Positions 34,641 through 46,441 are shown, counted from the stretch's first letter. The stretch: DNA of 64,000 nt from Ethanoligenens harbinense YUAN-3 (GCF_000178115.2 NC_014828.1:1271310-1335309); one strand, 5' to 3'. Numbers and translations: made by a program. Notes: generated by a model from the sequence alone, not told the origin.

Positions 34641-34952
34641 ATGGCCCGAAAACATCCCAAAACACGCCATGCGAAACTGCGCAGACTGCCGGCCGCCGTG
34701 CTGGAAAAGACCGCGCAGGCGCTGGAGATACCGCCTGACTTTACGGGCGGCATGCTGCATGTGGAGCTTTCCGGAAACCGCGAAGCGGTGGTGGAAGGCA
34801 ACTGCTCCATCTTGGAATATGACGATACCATCATCCGGCTGCACGCCGGAAAATACACGCTACGCTTCACCGGCCGCGGGCTTTCCATGCGCAACCTGCG
34901 CAAAAACTACGCGATTATAGAGGGCTACATCCTGTCGGTGGAATATCTGTGA
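34641..34952 (+). CDS. yqfC: sporulation protein YqfC
   Basis: 103 residues with LEIPPDFTGGMLHVELSGNREAVVEG, CSILEYDDTIIRL and GRGLSMRNLRKNYAIIEGYI, all typical of YqfC. It is a mother-cell sporulation protein of unknown mechanism. AGGAGG lies eight bases before the ATG at 34641. It is followed 39 bases later by yqfD, the conserved partner. Confidence 0.93.
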   Translation: MARKHPKTRHAKLRRLPAAVLEKTAQALEIPPDFTGGMLHVELSGNREAVVEGNCSILEYDDTIIRLHAGKYTLRFTGRGLSMRNLRKNYAIIEGYILSVEYL

Positions 34953-34991
34953 ACAGTCTGGCCGGACAGAGTGGGCGGCGGGAGGACAGCT

Positions 34992-36167
34992 ATGTTTCTG
35001 CTGCGTATCATTCAATATATGCTGGGATATGTCCGTTTCCGGGCGGAAGGAGGCTCGCCCGAACGGTTCCTGAACCTTGTGGCTCGCAACGGCATCATGC
35101 TCTGGCACATCCGCAGCAAAGACGGAGTGCTGTATGCCGCCACGCTGGCCCGTCATTTTCCCCGGCTGCATCCGCTCGCACTCGAAGCGGGCGTGACGCT
35201 TACGCGGGAGGCACAGAAGGGCGCACCGTTCCAGGCCAGACGGTTCTCCAGACATCTGGGAATCCTGGTTGGTCTGGCGGTATTTCTGGCGCTGGTGTGG
35301 TTCTTTTCCAGCTTTGTCTGGGAAGTGGATGTGGCGGGCAACCAGAGCGTTTCCAGCGCGCAGGTGGAGCATGTGTTGGCCGATCTGGGCCTTCGTCCGG
35401 GCGCGTTTTCCATGTTTCTGCAGGTGCGCTATATCCAGAACGGCCTGCTGCTGCGCATCCCGGAGCTTTCGGGGGTGACCATCAACCTGCACGGCAGCAC
35501 GGCCTATGTGCGGGTGCGGGAACGGCGTTACCCGCCGGATATCGTGCCCCAGGCAGTGCCCTGCAATGTGAAGGCCGCCTGGGACGGGCAGATCGTGCGG
35601 ATGGAAGTCCAGGCGGGCAAGCCCATGGTGCAGGCCGGCGAGGCTGTGACGGCGGGGCAGATGCTCATCAGCGGCATGATCCAGGATAAGGACGGCGCTC
35701 TGCGCATCGTCCACGCGCAGGGCACGGTGGTCGCACGCACCATGCGCGACATTTCGGTCACGGTCCCGTTTCATACCACCGTGCGCAGTGAGACCGGTCA
35801 GGAGGTGCGGCGGTATACGCTGAATGTGTTTGATTACGGTATCCCGCTGTATTTCGGCGCGCTTCAGGGCGACTTCAACCGGTATGCTTATACCGACAAT
35901 GCGGAGTTTTTCGGCATTCGCCTGCCGGTATCCATCACCACGCGCGTTTACCGGGTGTGCAGGCCGCTTGCGGTGACATATTCCCAAGAGCAGGTTGCCG
36001 CAGCGGCTGCGCGGGCGCTGGCTCAAAAAGAACAGACGGAGCTGTCCGGTGTCAAAATTCTTTCCCGCGCAACGGAGAGTAAAACCGATGCAAACGGGTA
36101 TACGCTCATTGCGCACGATGTCTGCGAGGAGGACATTGCGTTGGGGGAACCTATCCAGATTTCCTGA
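34992..36167 (+). CDS. yqfD: sporulation protein YqfD
   Basis: 391 residues. The N-terminal soluble part starts with LGYVRFRAEGGSPERFLNL, a single membrane segment is near residues 90-110, and the long outer C-terminal region has VRYIQNGLLLRIPELSGVTIN and a PVSITTRVYR segment. It is the standard partner of YqfC in Firmicutes and is upstream of phoH as usual. The start at 34992 has GGAGGACAGC before it. Confidence 0.93.
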   Translation: MFLLRIIQYMLGYVRFRAEGGSPERFLNLVARNGIMLWHIRSKDGVLYAATLARHFPRLHPLALEAGVTLTREAQKGAPFQARRFSRHLGILVGLAVFLALVWFFSSFVWEVDVAGNQSVSSAQVEHVLADLGLRPGAFSMFLQVRYIQNGLLLRIPELSGVTINLHGSTAYVRVRERRYPPDIVPQAVPCNVKAAWDGQIVRMEVQAGKPMVQAGEAVTAGQMLISGMIQDKDGALRIVHAQGTVVARTMRDISVTVPFHTTVRSETGQEVRRYTLNVFDYGIPLYFGALQGDFNRYAYTDNAEFFGIRLPVSITTRVYRVCRPLAVTYSQEQVAAAAARALAQKEQTELSGVKILSRATESKTDANGYTLIAHDVCEEDIALGEPIQIS

Positions 36168-36395
36168 AATTTAGTAATAATGATGCTAGGATTGTGATAG
36201 TAAATATGATATGATATGAAACAATAGGGTTAATAGACAAAATTTTTATACAGAATACGCCGGATGATCATCCGTTTCCTTGTTTGCGGAATCCCTGCGT
36301 GGAGCACCGCGCATCCTGCCAAACGGATATCCATATATTTCAGGGCCTGCCGCGGTCTTTTATGCGTGCGGTTGGGCCTTTATAAAGGTGAGAGA

Positions 36396-37364
36396 ATGGC
36401 GGAACAATCGATCACGATAGACACGCCGGATAAGATCGCGGGGCTTTTTGGAAATTTTGATGAAAACATTCTGACGGTAGAACGCGAATTCAACGTGCAG
36501 ATTTCCAACCGAGGCGGCGACCTGCGTGTGACGGGGGAGCCGGAAAATGTGGGCAAAGCCGTGCATGCCGTGGAAGGCCTGATGAAATTGCTGGAGCGCG
36601 GTGAACAGCTCAATGAGCAGAGCGTGCGCTATGTGCTCACGCTGGTCAACGACGGCGACGAGAGCAAGGTTGACGAGTTGGGGCGCGACTGCATCTGCAT
36701 CACCGCGCGCGGCAGGCCGGTGAAACCCAAAACACTGGGCCAGAAGCAGTATGTCAAGGCAATCGAGAGCAACACCATCGTTATCGGGGTCGGCCCGGCC
36801 GGTACGGGCAAAACGTATCTGGCCGTCGCCATGGCGGTCGCCGCCTATAAGGCCAAGTCGATCAGCCGCATCATCCTCACGCGCCCGGCCGTGGAGGCGG
36901 GGGAGAAACTGGGCTTCCTGCCCGGCGATCTCCAGAACAAGGTGGACCCGTATCTGCGCCCGCTTTATGACGCGCTGTTCGATATGCTGGGTGCGGAGAA
37001 TTACCAGCGCCTGATGGAACGCCAGCTCATTGAGGTGGCGCCGCTGGCCTATATGCGCGGGCGCACGCTGGACGATGCGTTCATCATCCTTGACGAAGCG
37101 CAGAACACCACGCCCGAACAGATGAAAATGTTCTTGACTCGTCTGGGGTTCAATTCTCAGGCTGTCATCACCGGGGATGTGACGCAGGTCGACCTGCCGG
37201 ACGGCAAGCGCAGCGGCCTGGTGGACGCAGTGCATGTCCTGAAAAATGTGGAGGACATTTCCATCCAGTACTTCGATGAGCGGGATGTGGTGCGGCATCG
37301 GCTGGTGCAGAAGATCATCAAAGCGTATGAGAAGTATGAGAAGGAAGGCAGGCGTGCAAAATAG
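36396..37364 (+). CDS. PhoH-like ATPase
   Basis: 322 residues. An N-terminal KH-like region is followed by the PhoH ATPase with GPAGTGKTYLA (Walker A), RPAVEAGEKLGFLPGD, FIILDEAQNTTPEQMK (Walker B) and ITGDVTQVDLP. It is a cytosolic nucleotide-binding protein linked to RNA metabolism, next to ybeY as in most Firmicutes. AAAGGTG precedes the ATG at 36396; the longer frame upstream looks non-coding. Confidence 0.94.
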   Translation: MAEQSITIDTPDKIAGLFGNFDENILTVEREFNVQISNRGGDLRVTGEPENVGKAVHAVEGLMKLLERGEQLNEQSVRYVLTLVNDGDESKVDELGRDCICITARGRPVKPKTLGQKQYVKAIESNTIVIGVGPAGTGKTYLAVAMAVAAYKAKSISRIILTRPAVEAGEKLGFLPGDLQNKVDPYLRPLYDALFDMLGAENYQRLMERQLIEVAPLAYMRGRTLDDAFIILDEAQNTTPEQMKMFLTRLGFNSQAVITGDVTQVDLPDGKRSGLVDAVHVLKNVEDISIQYFDERDVVRHRLVQKIIKAYEKYEKEGRRAK

Positions 37365-37366
37365 CC

Positions 37367-37861
37367 ATGGATAAGTTGAAAGTATATATAGATAACCGGC
37401 AGAAATCGGTAAAAATCCCGTCCGGGCTACGGCTTTTGGTGCGCCGTTGCTGCAACGCGACGCTTGCAAACGAGGGATTTGAGGGCAGCGCGGAAGTGAA
37501 CGTGACCTTTGTAGACGATGCGCAGATTAAGGAACTGAATGCGCAGTATCGGCATAAGGATACGGCGACCGACGTTTTGTCTTTCCCGATGGGGGAAAAC
37601 GGAAAATTCGATCTCAACCCGGATACGGGTGCTTATGTGCTGGGGGATGTGGTGATCTCACTGGAGACCGCCACGGCGCAGGCGGAAAAATACGGTCATT
37701 CCCTCCAGCATGAGGTGGCGTTCCTCACGGTGCATTCCATGCTGCACATTTTGGGGTACGACCATGAGCAGGGCGGTATTGAAGCGGTGCGCATGCATGA
37801 ACACGAGGATGTCATCATGAACGCGCTCGGCTTCCCCCGTGATGTGTACGAAGAAGGATGA
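37367..37861 (+). CDS. ybeY: endoribonuclease YbeY
   Basis: 164 residues. Zinc-site motif HSMLHILGYDHE with three histidines, and the TDVLSFPM and LGDVVIS blocks. It takes part in 16S rRNA 3'-end maturation and ribosome quality control. It starts two bases after phoH and overlaps the next gene by four bases (ATGA), so translation is coupled. Confidence 0.96.
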   Translation: MDKLKVYIDNRQKSVKIPSGLRLLVRRCCNATLANEGFEGSAEVNVTFVDDAQIKELNAQYRHKDTATDVLSFPMGENGKFDLNPDTGAYVLGDVVISLETATAQAEKYGHSLQHEVAFLTVHSMLHILGYDHEQGGIEAVRMHEHEDVIMNALGFPRDVYEEG

Positions 37862-38346
37862 GGGCGCAAATGCCGCAACGGATCCGTTCTTTGCACAAAA
37901 GTTTTCGGGATGCGTTTCGAGGGGTGGCGTTTTGCGTCAAAAATGAGCGCAACATGCGCATCCACATGGTTGTGGGGGCATACATGCTGTGCTTTTCGCC
38001 GTTTTTCCATCTTTCCGCGGCGGAATATGCCGTGCTGCTGCTCACCATTGCGCTGGTGCTCTTTGCGGAAACAGTGAATACCGCTATTGAAGCGGTGATT
38101 AACCTCCAGGCGCAGTGGTATGACAACCTGGCCCGCATTGGCAAGGATGTCGCCGCCGGCGCGGTGCTCATTTGTGCTTTTTTGGCGGCAGTGGTGGGGT
38201 TCGTCTTGTTTTTCCACCCGGCCACGCTGCTGTTCATCATCGAATATCTGTTCAGCCATTTATTTTTCGGATTTTTGTTTCTGGTTTCCCTGCCGCTGTC
38301 GGGGGTTTTTATTTTCTTTTTTCCGTTCAATGTCCGCAAACACTGA
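37858..38346 (+). CDS. dgkA: diacylglycerol/undecaprenol kinase (DgkA family) with C-terminal extension
   Basis: 162 residues. The first 115 match the family, with RNMRIHMVVG, AETVNTAIEAVIN and KDVAAGAVLI (the kinase residues Glu and Asn present). In Gram-positives it phosphorylates undecaprenol. About 40 hydrophobic residues follow that are not part of the usual domain and probably add one or two membrane segments. It overlaps ybeY by four bases and precedes era. Confidence 0.9.
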   Translation: MRAQMPQRIRSLHKSFRDAFRGVAFCVKNERNMRIHMVVGAYMLCFSPFFHLSAAEYAVLLLTIALVLFAETVNTAIEAVINLQAQWYDNLARIGKDVAAGAVLICAFLAAVVGFVLFFHPATLLFIIEYLFSHLFFGFLFLVSLPLSGVFIFFFPFNVRKH

Positions 38347-38394
38347 GGGAAATATTGCTTTCCATCGTTTCATACGGTGGGCGGGAGGTTTTTT

Positions 38395-39285
38395 GTGACC
38401 ATTCAGCATTCCGGATTCGTCGCCATCATCGGGCGGCCCAATGTGGGAAAATCCACACTGCTCAACGCGATTTTGGGGGAAAAAATCGCCATCGTTTCCC
38501 CAAAACCGCAGACGACGCGCAATAAGATCACCGGTGTGTATACCAAAGACGATACCCAGTTGATTTTTTTAGACACGCCCGGCTGGCACCAGCCCAAAAC
38601 CAAGCTCGGCAATTACATGGCCAAATCGGTTGACAATACCCTGACGGATGTGGATGCCGTGCTGTTTGTGATTGAGCCGCGGGAAGCGCCTCGCCCGGCC
38701 GAAACCGAACTGCTTGGCAAGTTGGGTAAACAGGTGCCGGTTCTGCTGGTCATCAACAAGATCGACATATTGGCGGATAAAAGCGCGTTGATGGGTGTGA
38801 TCGCCCACTGGAGCAAACTGCGCGATTTCACCGCTGTTGTGCCCATTTCGGCTGAAAAAAACGACGGCGTGGACGCGTTGCTGGCGGAACTCATTTCATT
38901 GATGCCGGAGGGCCCGCAGTATTATCCGGATGATATGGTGACGGCCGAACCGGAGCGGCTGGTGGTGGCGGAAATCATCCGCGAAAAGCTGCTTACATTG
39001 CTCAGCGCGGAGATCCCGCACGGGATTGCCGTATCCATCGAGCGCATGCATGAACGGGAAACGGGCAGTCTCATCGACATTGACGCGGTGATCTACTGCG
39101 AGCGGGAAAGTCACACCGGCATCATCGTGGGCAAGGGCGGTGCCATGCTCAAAAAAGTGGGCATCAAAGCACGGGCGGATATCGAAAGCCTGCTCGGCTG
39201 CCATGTGAGCCTGCACCTTTGGGTGAAAGTCAAGGAAAACTGGCGCAACCGCGAGGGTATCCTCCGCACGCTGGGGTATGATTAA
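38395..39285 (+). CDS. era: GTPase Era
   Basis: 296 residues. G domain with GRPNVGKST, PQTTRNKITGV, DTPGWHQP and NKID, then the KH domain with HTGIIVGKGGAMLKKVG. It binds the 3' end of 16S rRNA in 30S assembly. The GTG at 38395 is chosen because GGGAGG lies seven bases upstream and it gives the usual short N-terminus. Confidence 0.96.
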   Translation: MTIQHSGFVAIIGRPNVGKSTLLNAILGEKIAIVSPKPQTTRNKITGVYTKDDTQLIFLDTPGWHQPKTKLGNYMAKSVDNTLTDVDAVLFVIEPREAPRPAETELLGKLGKQVPVLLVINKIDILADKSALMGVIAHWSKLRDFTAVVPISAEKNDGVDALLAELISLMPEGPQYYPDDMVTAEPERLVVAEIIREKLLTLLSAEIPHGIAVSIERMHERETGSLIDIDAVIYCERESHTGIIVGKGGAMLKKVGIKARADIESLLGCHVSLHLWVKVKENWRNREGILRTLGYD

Positions 39286-39406
39286 CAAAACGGCAAACAA
39301 TAATTACCGCGCATAGCACCCTCCTCTTTGTGATAGGCTAAAAACGGGCCGCGTACCGATCGCATGGGAAAAAAACGGCCATCGACATTGGCCGGGAGGG
39401 ACAGTT

Positions 39407-39610
39407 ATGGATGAAAAAACCGCTTGGTATCTATTTGAAACAACGGGAAACATCGAGGCTTACATGCTGTATCAGGATCTTGCGACAGGATGGCAGGCGG
39501 GGCGGAGTGGCCCACGGTCGCCTTCAAAGGTACGCCGTAACACCGATCGAAAACCAGCGGGGACCGGAGGCGCGGGTGAAGCGCCGCCTCCGTTTTCCGT
39601 GCGGATGTGA
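39407..39610 (+). CDS. yqzL: YqzL-like small protein with extended C-terminus
   Basis: 67 residues. The first 25 (WYLFETTGNIEAYMLYQDL region) resemble YqzL, a small protein encoded between era and recO in Bacillus, and the location is the same here. The remaining 40 residues are basic, Gly/Pro-rich and look disordered; they are longer than usual. GGGAGGG lies six bases before the ATG. The function is unknown. Confidence 0.75.
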   Translation: MDEKTAWYLFETTGNIEAYMLYQDLATGWQAGRSGPRSPSKVRRNTDRKPAGTGGAGEAPPPFSVRM

Positions 39611-39750
39611 TTTTTTCCGGCGGGGTACCGTCGGTTTTACATAGCGGGCAGGGATTGGACATGCCGTTTCTGTTTTCGTTGCCGGGATAAAAGAATCGTG
39701 CAGTGCGGAGCACCGCGCTTTTGAGCTGCGTGGAAAGGGTAGCGGACAAA

Positions 39751-40518
39751 ATGGGAACACAGGCGGTAACGGACGGGCTGGTGATACGTGATTACAATGT
39801 GGGCGAGGCCGACCGTTTTCTCACATTGCTCACGCGGAAATATGGTGCCATTCGCGCAAGTGCGCGGGGCGCCAGGCGTATAAAAAGCGGTGTTTCCACA
39901 GGCACGCAGTTGCTGTGTCATGCAGATTTTACGCTGTTCAAAGGGCGTGAAAAATACATCATCGACGAGGCCACGCCGCTGACGTTGTTTATGGGCATTC
40001 GGGCTGAGCTGGAAAAACTGGCGCTGGCGCAGTATTTCTGCGAACTGGAAGATTTTCTGGCACCAAAAGAGGAAGAAGCGGAGTTGTTCCTGCGCCTGAT
40101 CCTCAACGCGCTGGCCCTGTTGGAAGCAGGAAAGCACCCCTCCATGCAGATCAAGGCGGCGTTTGAGATGCGGCTGCTTGCCATTTCGGGGTATATGCCG
40201 GATCTGGTCGCCTGCGCGGGCTGCGGTACATATGAAGCGGACGGGATGGTGTTGCTGCCGCGGTCGGGCGTTTTTCTGTGTGCATCCTGCGCCGCGCGGG
40301 AGCAGGTTTCTCCTGGGGAATGCACCGCGCTTTCGCGCGGTGCATTGGCCGCTTTGCGGCACACGGCCTATGCGGACTTTGCCCGTCTGTTTTCGTTTTC
40401 GCTGCCGGAGCAGACACTGAAAAGTTTTGCCGCTGCTTCTGAACAATATCTGCTCGCTACGCTGGAACGCAGTTTTCAAACCCTGGAGTTTTACCATTCT
40501 CTCTTTGTGGATCGTTGA
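39751..40518 (+). CDS. recO: DNA repair protein RecO
   Basis: 255 residues. The N-terminal OB fold has DGLVIRDYNVGEADRFLTLLTRKYG and ARGARRIKSG. A zinc finger is formed by CAGCG and CASC, and the C-terminal helical part follows. It loads RecA with RecR in gap repair. The start at 39751 fits the family; an upstream GTG exists. It ends before a shared terminator facing the glycosyltransferase gene. Confidence 0.94.
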   Translation: MGTQAVTDGLVIRDYNVGEADRFLTLLTRKYGAIRASARGARRIKSGVSTGTQLLCHADFTLFKGREKYIIDEATPLTLFMGIRAELEKLALAQYFCELEDFLAPKEEEAELFLRLILNALALLEAGKHPSMQIKAAFEMRLLAISGYMPDLVACAGCGTYEADGMVLLPRSGVFLCASCAAREQVSPGECTALSRGALAALRHTAYADFARLFSFSLPEQTLKSFAAASEQYLLATLERSFQTLEFYHSLFVDR

Positions 40519-40537
40519 CGGCAGTTGCACATAAAAT

Positions 40538-40569
40538 ATCCGCCTGCTCCTTTAGGTCTGCAGGCGGAT
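40538..40569. terminator. bidirectional terminator between recO and the glycosyltransferase
   Basis: ATCCGCCTGC and GCAGGCGGAT form a perfect 10-bp stem with a 12-base loop and A/T-rich flanks, between two convergent stops. Confidence 0.75.
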
Positions 40570-40572
40570 GAT

Positions 40573-41649
40573 TTATATACGGTGCTTTTGTGCGCCACGT
40601 TGCAGCCCGGTAAAAAAGTCTTCGTTATATCGCACGGCTGCGTCGCCGGGCTTGTATTCGCCGGCTATGTGGTTGCATGCGGATGCCTTGGCGGTGTCGC
40701 CCAGCGCGTAGTAGCAGCGGCACAGTTCCAAAGCGGGGATATAGCCCCAATAATCGCTGTAGATCGTCCGGCGGGTGACCGGCAGCTTTTGCGAAAGTGC
40801 CAGTTCATACCAGAAAATCGCGCCATAAAATGCGTGGTTCTCCCACAGATATGTACCGATCAAACAACAGATGTCTGCCTGTGGAGGGCCGAAACGAAAA
40901 CTGTGAAGCAGGATATCCAGCCTTTTTTCGGCATCTGTCTGACAGACAGCCAGTTCCAGGCAAGCGGCGATTCGCAGTTGATTGGGCGCGTCCTGTTGAA
41001 TCAGCGTTTCATATTGACCGATCGTCTGTGTACTGCCAGTGTCCCGCAGGGCGCGGGCATAATACAGACGTTCCCGCGGTGTCAGGGTTCCGTTTTGTTC
41101 CAGTCTGGCCCGGTAATACGACAAAACGTGCGCATGGTTTTCCGGTTTTTCCTGCCGGTGCGTAATGGTAAGTTCGTATGTGACGACATTCCCGTTTATC
41201 AGAAGCGTGGGATTCGCATCATCCACCATGGCATAGGATGCCTGCCGGGCCAACAGACGGGTTTCATACCGATAATGCTCCACGGTGTCTGGCGAATCGG
41301 CGGTGAACGCACACTTTACACGCGCCGCATCCACATCCGGATGGAGCGCTTGCCGGAGGGTGCGTAGCTTGGACAAATCGGCGGGCGTAAAGAAATCGCC
41401 CTCGTCCAGCCAAAGCAGAAAGTCGCTCCCTGCGCAGGAGAATGTATTCTGCAGTGTGGCGCAGCGGCTTTTTCCAAGTGTGTATGGGACGATCTGTGCG
41501 GAAAAGGTTTGGGCGGTTTCTATGGCGGACGGATTGTTTTCCGGCACGGCGACGATGATTTCCTGCACATGGCGGGCAATCGACTGTAATGTTTCTTTGA
41601 GCGGCAGGCCGCCTTTGCGCGCGTAAATGCAAGCGCTGAATGTGGGCAA
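40573..41649 (-). CDS. glycosyltransferase family 2 protein with TPR-like C-terminus
   Basis: 358 residues. A GT-A domain opens with FSACIYARKGGLPLKETLQSI and an acidic LWLDEGDFF segment in the DxD position. The C-terminal half is helical, TPR-like (RERLYYARALRDTG, AIFWYELALSQK, ALELCRCYYALGD). The TTG at 41649 is taken because GGAG is nine bases upstream. It lies directly downstream of the collagen-like spore protein on the same strand and may glycosylate it, as glycosyltransferases near bclA do in Bacillus. That link is inferred. Confidence 0.83.
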   Translation of the reverse strand: MPTFSACIYARKGGLPLKETLQSIARHVQEIIVAVPENNPSAIETAQTFSAQIVPYTLGKSRCATLQNTFSCAGSDFLLWLDEGDFFTPADLSKLRTLRQALHPDVDAARVKCAFTADSPDTVEHYRYETRLLARQASYAMVDDANPTLLINGNVVTYELTITHRQEKPENHAHVLSYYRARLEQNGTLTPRERLYYARALRDTGSTQTIGQYETLIQQDAPNQLRIAACLELAVCQTDAEKRLDILLHSFRFGPPQADICCLIGTYLWENHAFYGAIFWYELALSQKLPVTRRTIYSDYWGYIPALELCRCYYALGDTAKASACNHIAGEYKPGDAAVRYNEDFFTGLQRGAQKHRI

Positions 41650-41687
41650 TGTCAACCTCTCCTTGTTTCATAGTTTCATATTATGTA

Positions 41688-41718
41688 GACCGGACGGGTG
41701 CATTCCATCCGTCCGGTC
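41688..41718 (-). other. hairpin between the collagen-like gene and the glycosyltransferase
   Basis: GACCGGACGG and CCGTCCGGTC form a perfect 10-bp stem with an 11-base loop. There is no U tract, so partial termination or RNA-end protection are both possible. Confidence 0.5.
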
Positions 41719-41791
41719 CGGGCGCGGTTTTGTCTGAAAAAACATGGTAAATTTCATGATGATCGGCGGATCGCGTTTTTGCGATTGCCCG

Positions 41792-43384
<1,593 letters not shown>

Positions 43385-43625
43385 GCTATTCATACCATCC
43401 GTTTTATCAGTAAAAATTACACAGGAGAACATGGGGCATATGTCAAAAGGGGACGGGGATATTGCCCTCCTGTACACTCTCAATTTATGAACACGCAGGC
43501 AGAAACGTGAAAAATTGCACGGACAAGAGCGTGGGAGATTGAAAAGAGAAGATTTTTCGGGTATCATGTTAAGGAGTGTGCAGATGCGCACATAGACGCC
43601 GATTGCCTGTGCATGGAGGGCCGAC

Positions 43626-45470
43626 TTGGATAAAAAACTGGAAAAAACGCTGCGCAGTGTACAGAAACCCGCCCGATATACCGGCGGTGAGTTGGGCAGC
43701 GTTTGTAAAAATAAAGAGGAGATCGACATCCGCTTTGCATTCTGTTTCCCCGATTTGTATGAAGTGGGCATGTCCCATCTGGGCATGAAGATATTGTATG
43801 GTGTTCTAAATGCAATGGAGGGCGTATGGTGCGAACGCGTCTTCGCTCCTTGGACAGATTTTGAAGCGCAGATGCGCGCGGAGCAGATTTCCCTGTACGC
43901 GCTTGAAAGCGGAGATGCGCTGCGCGATTTCGATTTTATCGGCTTTACCCTGATGTATGAAATGAGCTACACGACCGTGCTGGATATGCTGGAACTGGCC
44001 GGACTGCCGTTGCGTGCAGAAAACCGCACCGAAACCGACCCGGTGGTGATCTGCGGCGGACCTTGTACCTGCAACCCCGAACCGATGGCGGCGTTTGCCG
44101 ACCTGTTCGTACTGGGCGAAGGAGAAAAGGTTATCTGTGAAGTGGTTGAACTTTATAGAAAATGCAAACGGGAAAAGCGTGGGAAATCTGCCTTTTTACG
44201 CGCTGCGGCGCAGATCGGAGGCGTATATGTGCCCCGGTTTTACGAATCGGTGTATCATGACGACGGAACATTGGCGGAGACGCGCCCGCTAGCGCCCGAA
44301 ATTCCCGCACGGGTGCGCAAACGGGTGATGCCTGATCTGGACGGCAGCTTTTTCCCAAAACAATTTGTACTTCCGTATGTGGACATTGTGCACGACCGCG
44401 CGGTGCTGGAAGTGTTTCGCGGCTGTATCCGCGGCTGCCGGTTCTGCCAGGCGGGATTTATCTATCGCCCCGTGCGGGAAAAGTCGCCGCAGACGCTTTC
44501 CACACAGGCGCATGACCTGTGCAGCACCACGGGGTACGATGAGATTTCGGTTGCGTCTTTGTCCACCAGCGATTACACGGGATTGGAACCGCTGCTCGAA
44601 GACTTGACGTCCTGGACGGAGCGGGAAAAAATCAACCTTTCTCTACCTTCGTTGCGGGTTGATAATTTTTCGCGGGAGCTGATGGAAAAAGTAAGCGGCG
44701 TGCGAAAAAGCGGACTAACGTTTGCGCCCGAGGCCGGCACACAGCGCCTGCGTGACGCCATCAACAAGAACGTGACGGAAGAGGAAATCCTGCGCACCTG
44801 TCGGTTGGCGTTTGAGGGCGGGTGGACCAGTGTCAAGCTGTATTTCATGCTGGGCTTGCCCACCGAAACCATGGAGGATGTGGAGGGCATCGCCTGCCTG
44901 GCGCAAAAGGTGGTGGATACGTTTTACCACATGCCGGAAAAACCCAAGGGCAAGGCTGTGCACGTCAGCGTGAGCGTGTCCACTTTTGTGCCGAAACCGT
45001 TCACACCGTTCCAATGGGAGCCGCAGGATACGCGCGAGACTATCACGGAAAAGCAGCGGCATCTGCGGGCCTGCATCAAGAGCAGGAAAATTTCACTCAG
45101 CTGCCATGAACCGCGCATCAGTTTTCTGGAAGCCGTGCTGGCGCGAGGTGACCGCAGGCTGGCCGATGTGCTTGAGCAGGCGTATCGTCTGGGTTGCCGG
45201 CTCGACAGTTGGAACGAATGCTTTGATTTTGATAAATGGATGGAAGCGTTTGCACGTACGGGCGTTGACCCCGCGTTTTATGCCAACAGGAAACGAGCTG
45301 AAGCAGAAACCATGCCGTGGGACCATCTGGACTACGGGGTGGATAAAGCGTTTTTATGGCGGGAGCATGAAAAGGCTTTCCGCAGCGTGACTTCCCCCAA
45401 CTGCCGGGAAGCCTGCAGCGCCTGCGGTTCCACACGTCTGGAAGGAGGGTGCCCACTGTGCAGCCGTTGA
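43626..45470 (+). CDS. radical SAM protein of the TIGR03960 family
   Basis: 614 residues. An N-terminal B12-binding-like domain ([27 protein letters not shown]) is followed by a radical SAM core with cluster motif CIRGCRFCQ and [14 protein letters not shown], and a C-terminal Cys cluster ([13 protein letters not shown]). It starts at TTG with GGAGGG upstream. It overlaps the DUF2344 gene by 13 bases; this pair is conserved in Firmicutes and the two domains are fused in some relatives. Proposed to modify RNA, but the reaction is not established. Confidence 0.9.
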   Translation: MDKKLEKTLRSVQKPARYTGGELGSVCKNKEEIDIRFAFCFPDLYEVGMSHLGMKILYGVLNAMEGVWCERVFAPWTDFEAQMRAEQISLYALESGDALRDFDFIGFTLMYEMSYTTVLDMLELAGLPLRAENRTETDPVVICGGPCTCNPEPMAAFADLFVLGEGEKVICEVVELYRKCKREKRGKSAFLRAAAQIGGVYVPRFYESVYHDDGTLAETRPLAPEIPARVRKRVMPDLDGSFFPKQFVLPYVDIVHDRAVLEVFRGCIRGCRFCQAGFIYRPVREKSPQTLSTQAHDLCSTTGYDEISVASLSTSDYTGLEPLLEDLTSWTEREKINLSLPSLRVDNFSRELMEKVSGVRKSGLTFAPEAGTQRLRDAINKNVTEEEILRTCRLAFEGGWTSVKLYFMLGLPTETMEDVEGIACLAQKVVDTFYHMPEKPKGKAVHVSVSVSTFVPKPFTPFQWEPQDTRETITEKQRHLRACIKSRKISLSCHEPRISFLEAVLARGDRRLADVLEQAYRLGCRLDSWNECFDFDKWMEAFARTGVDPAFYANRKRAEAETMPWDHLDYGVDKAFLWREHEKAFRSVTSPNCREACSACGSTRLEGGCPLCSR

Positions 45471-46117
45471 GGATCCGGTTTGAAAAAAGGGGGCGCGCCC
45501 GCTTTATCTCCCATCTGGACATGATTCGCTGTATGTCCCGCGCGTTGCGTCGGGCGGGTATCCCGGTGTGGTATACCCAGGGATTTAATCCGCACCCCTA
45601 CATTACGTTTGCACTGCCGCTTTCTCTGTTCTATGAGAGTGACTGCGAGGTGATGGACATGCGGCTGGATGGCGAGATGCCGTTTGACGAGGTGCGTGCT
45701 CGCATGGATGCGGAGATGCCGGAAGGCATCCGCATCACCGGCGCCGCTCCGCCGCAGATGAAAACGACTGAAATTGAGCAGGCTTCCTATACGATGCAAC
45801 TGGAGTATCCGGGACGTACCGCCGGCCAGCTCGAGAAGAAATGGCAGGACTTGCTGGCCCTGCCCACCGTACCCGTCGAGAAGAAATCCAAACGCGGTCT
45901 GCACGAGATCAATATGCGGCCGTATCTGGCACAGGCGGAAATAACAGCGCAGGATGGAATGCTTTCCATCCGGTCGTTGCTTCCCGCGGGGCAGCAGGAA
46001 ACGATCAATCCGGGCTGCATTGCCGCTGCGCTTGTGCGGCATACAGGGCTGGAGCCCTATCTTGACCACATCTGCCGCACCGGCATTTTCGATGCGCAGA
46101 TGCGCTCTTTCCACTGA
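45458..46117 (+). CDS. TIGR03936 / DUF2344 family protein
   Basis: 219 residues, beginning [44 protein letters not shown], the family signature. It works with the upstream radical SAM protein, probably as an RNA-binding partner, and normally lies next to RNase G and L21 genes, which are not here. The GTG at 45458 is preferred over 45449 because GGAGG is nine bases before it. Confidence 0.9.
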   Translation: MQPLRIRFEKRGRARFISHLDMIRCMSRALRRAGIPVWYTQGFNPHPYITFALPLSLFYESDCEVMDMRLDGEMPFDEVRARMDAEMPEGIRITGAAPPQMKTTEIEQASYTMQLEYPGRTAGQLEKKWQDLLALPTVPVEKKSKRGLHEINMRPYLAQAEITAQDGMLSIRSLLPAGQQETINPGCIAAALVRHTGLEPYLDHICRTGIFDAQMRSFH

Positions 46118-46176
46118 AACATACCTGCCGGAGAGCGGTTCTCGGGCAGTGGAATATACTGGAAGACCGCGCGCGG

Positions 46177-46202
46177 ACGGCAGGGGAGACCCTGCCGTTT
46201 TT
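46177..46202 (+). terminator. intrinsic terminator after the DUF2344 gene
   Basis: ACGGCAGGG pairs perfectly with CCCTGCCGT around a GAGA loop (GNRA), followed by five T. Confidence 0.9.
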
Positions 46203-46441
46203 CTGCGCCTGCTCGTGACGTTCGTTCTCTTTTCCACATACCATAAGAATGGTTTGATACAAATCGCTGATGAACCCAGCGTGCCAAAGCGGTGCTTTCT
46301 TCGTCCTGCGGCGTCATAATGCCCGAGATGCATCCAGTATTTCTGTGCGTTGTTTCTTGCAGGCCCCAAAACGCTCGCTCTGTTATCATCGCCTTTATCG
46401 AATATTCGTATGATTTTTGGTTTGTGCAAAGGAGAAAAAGA

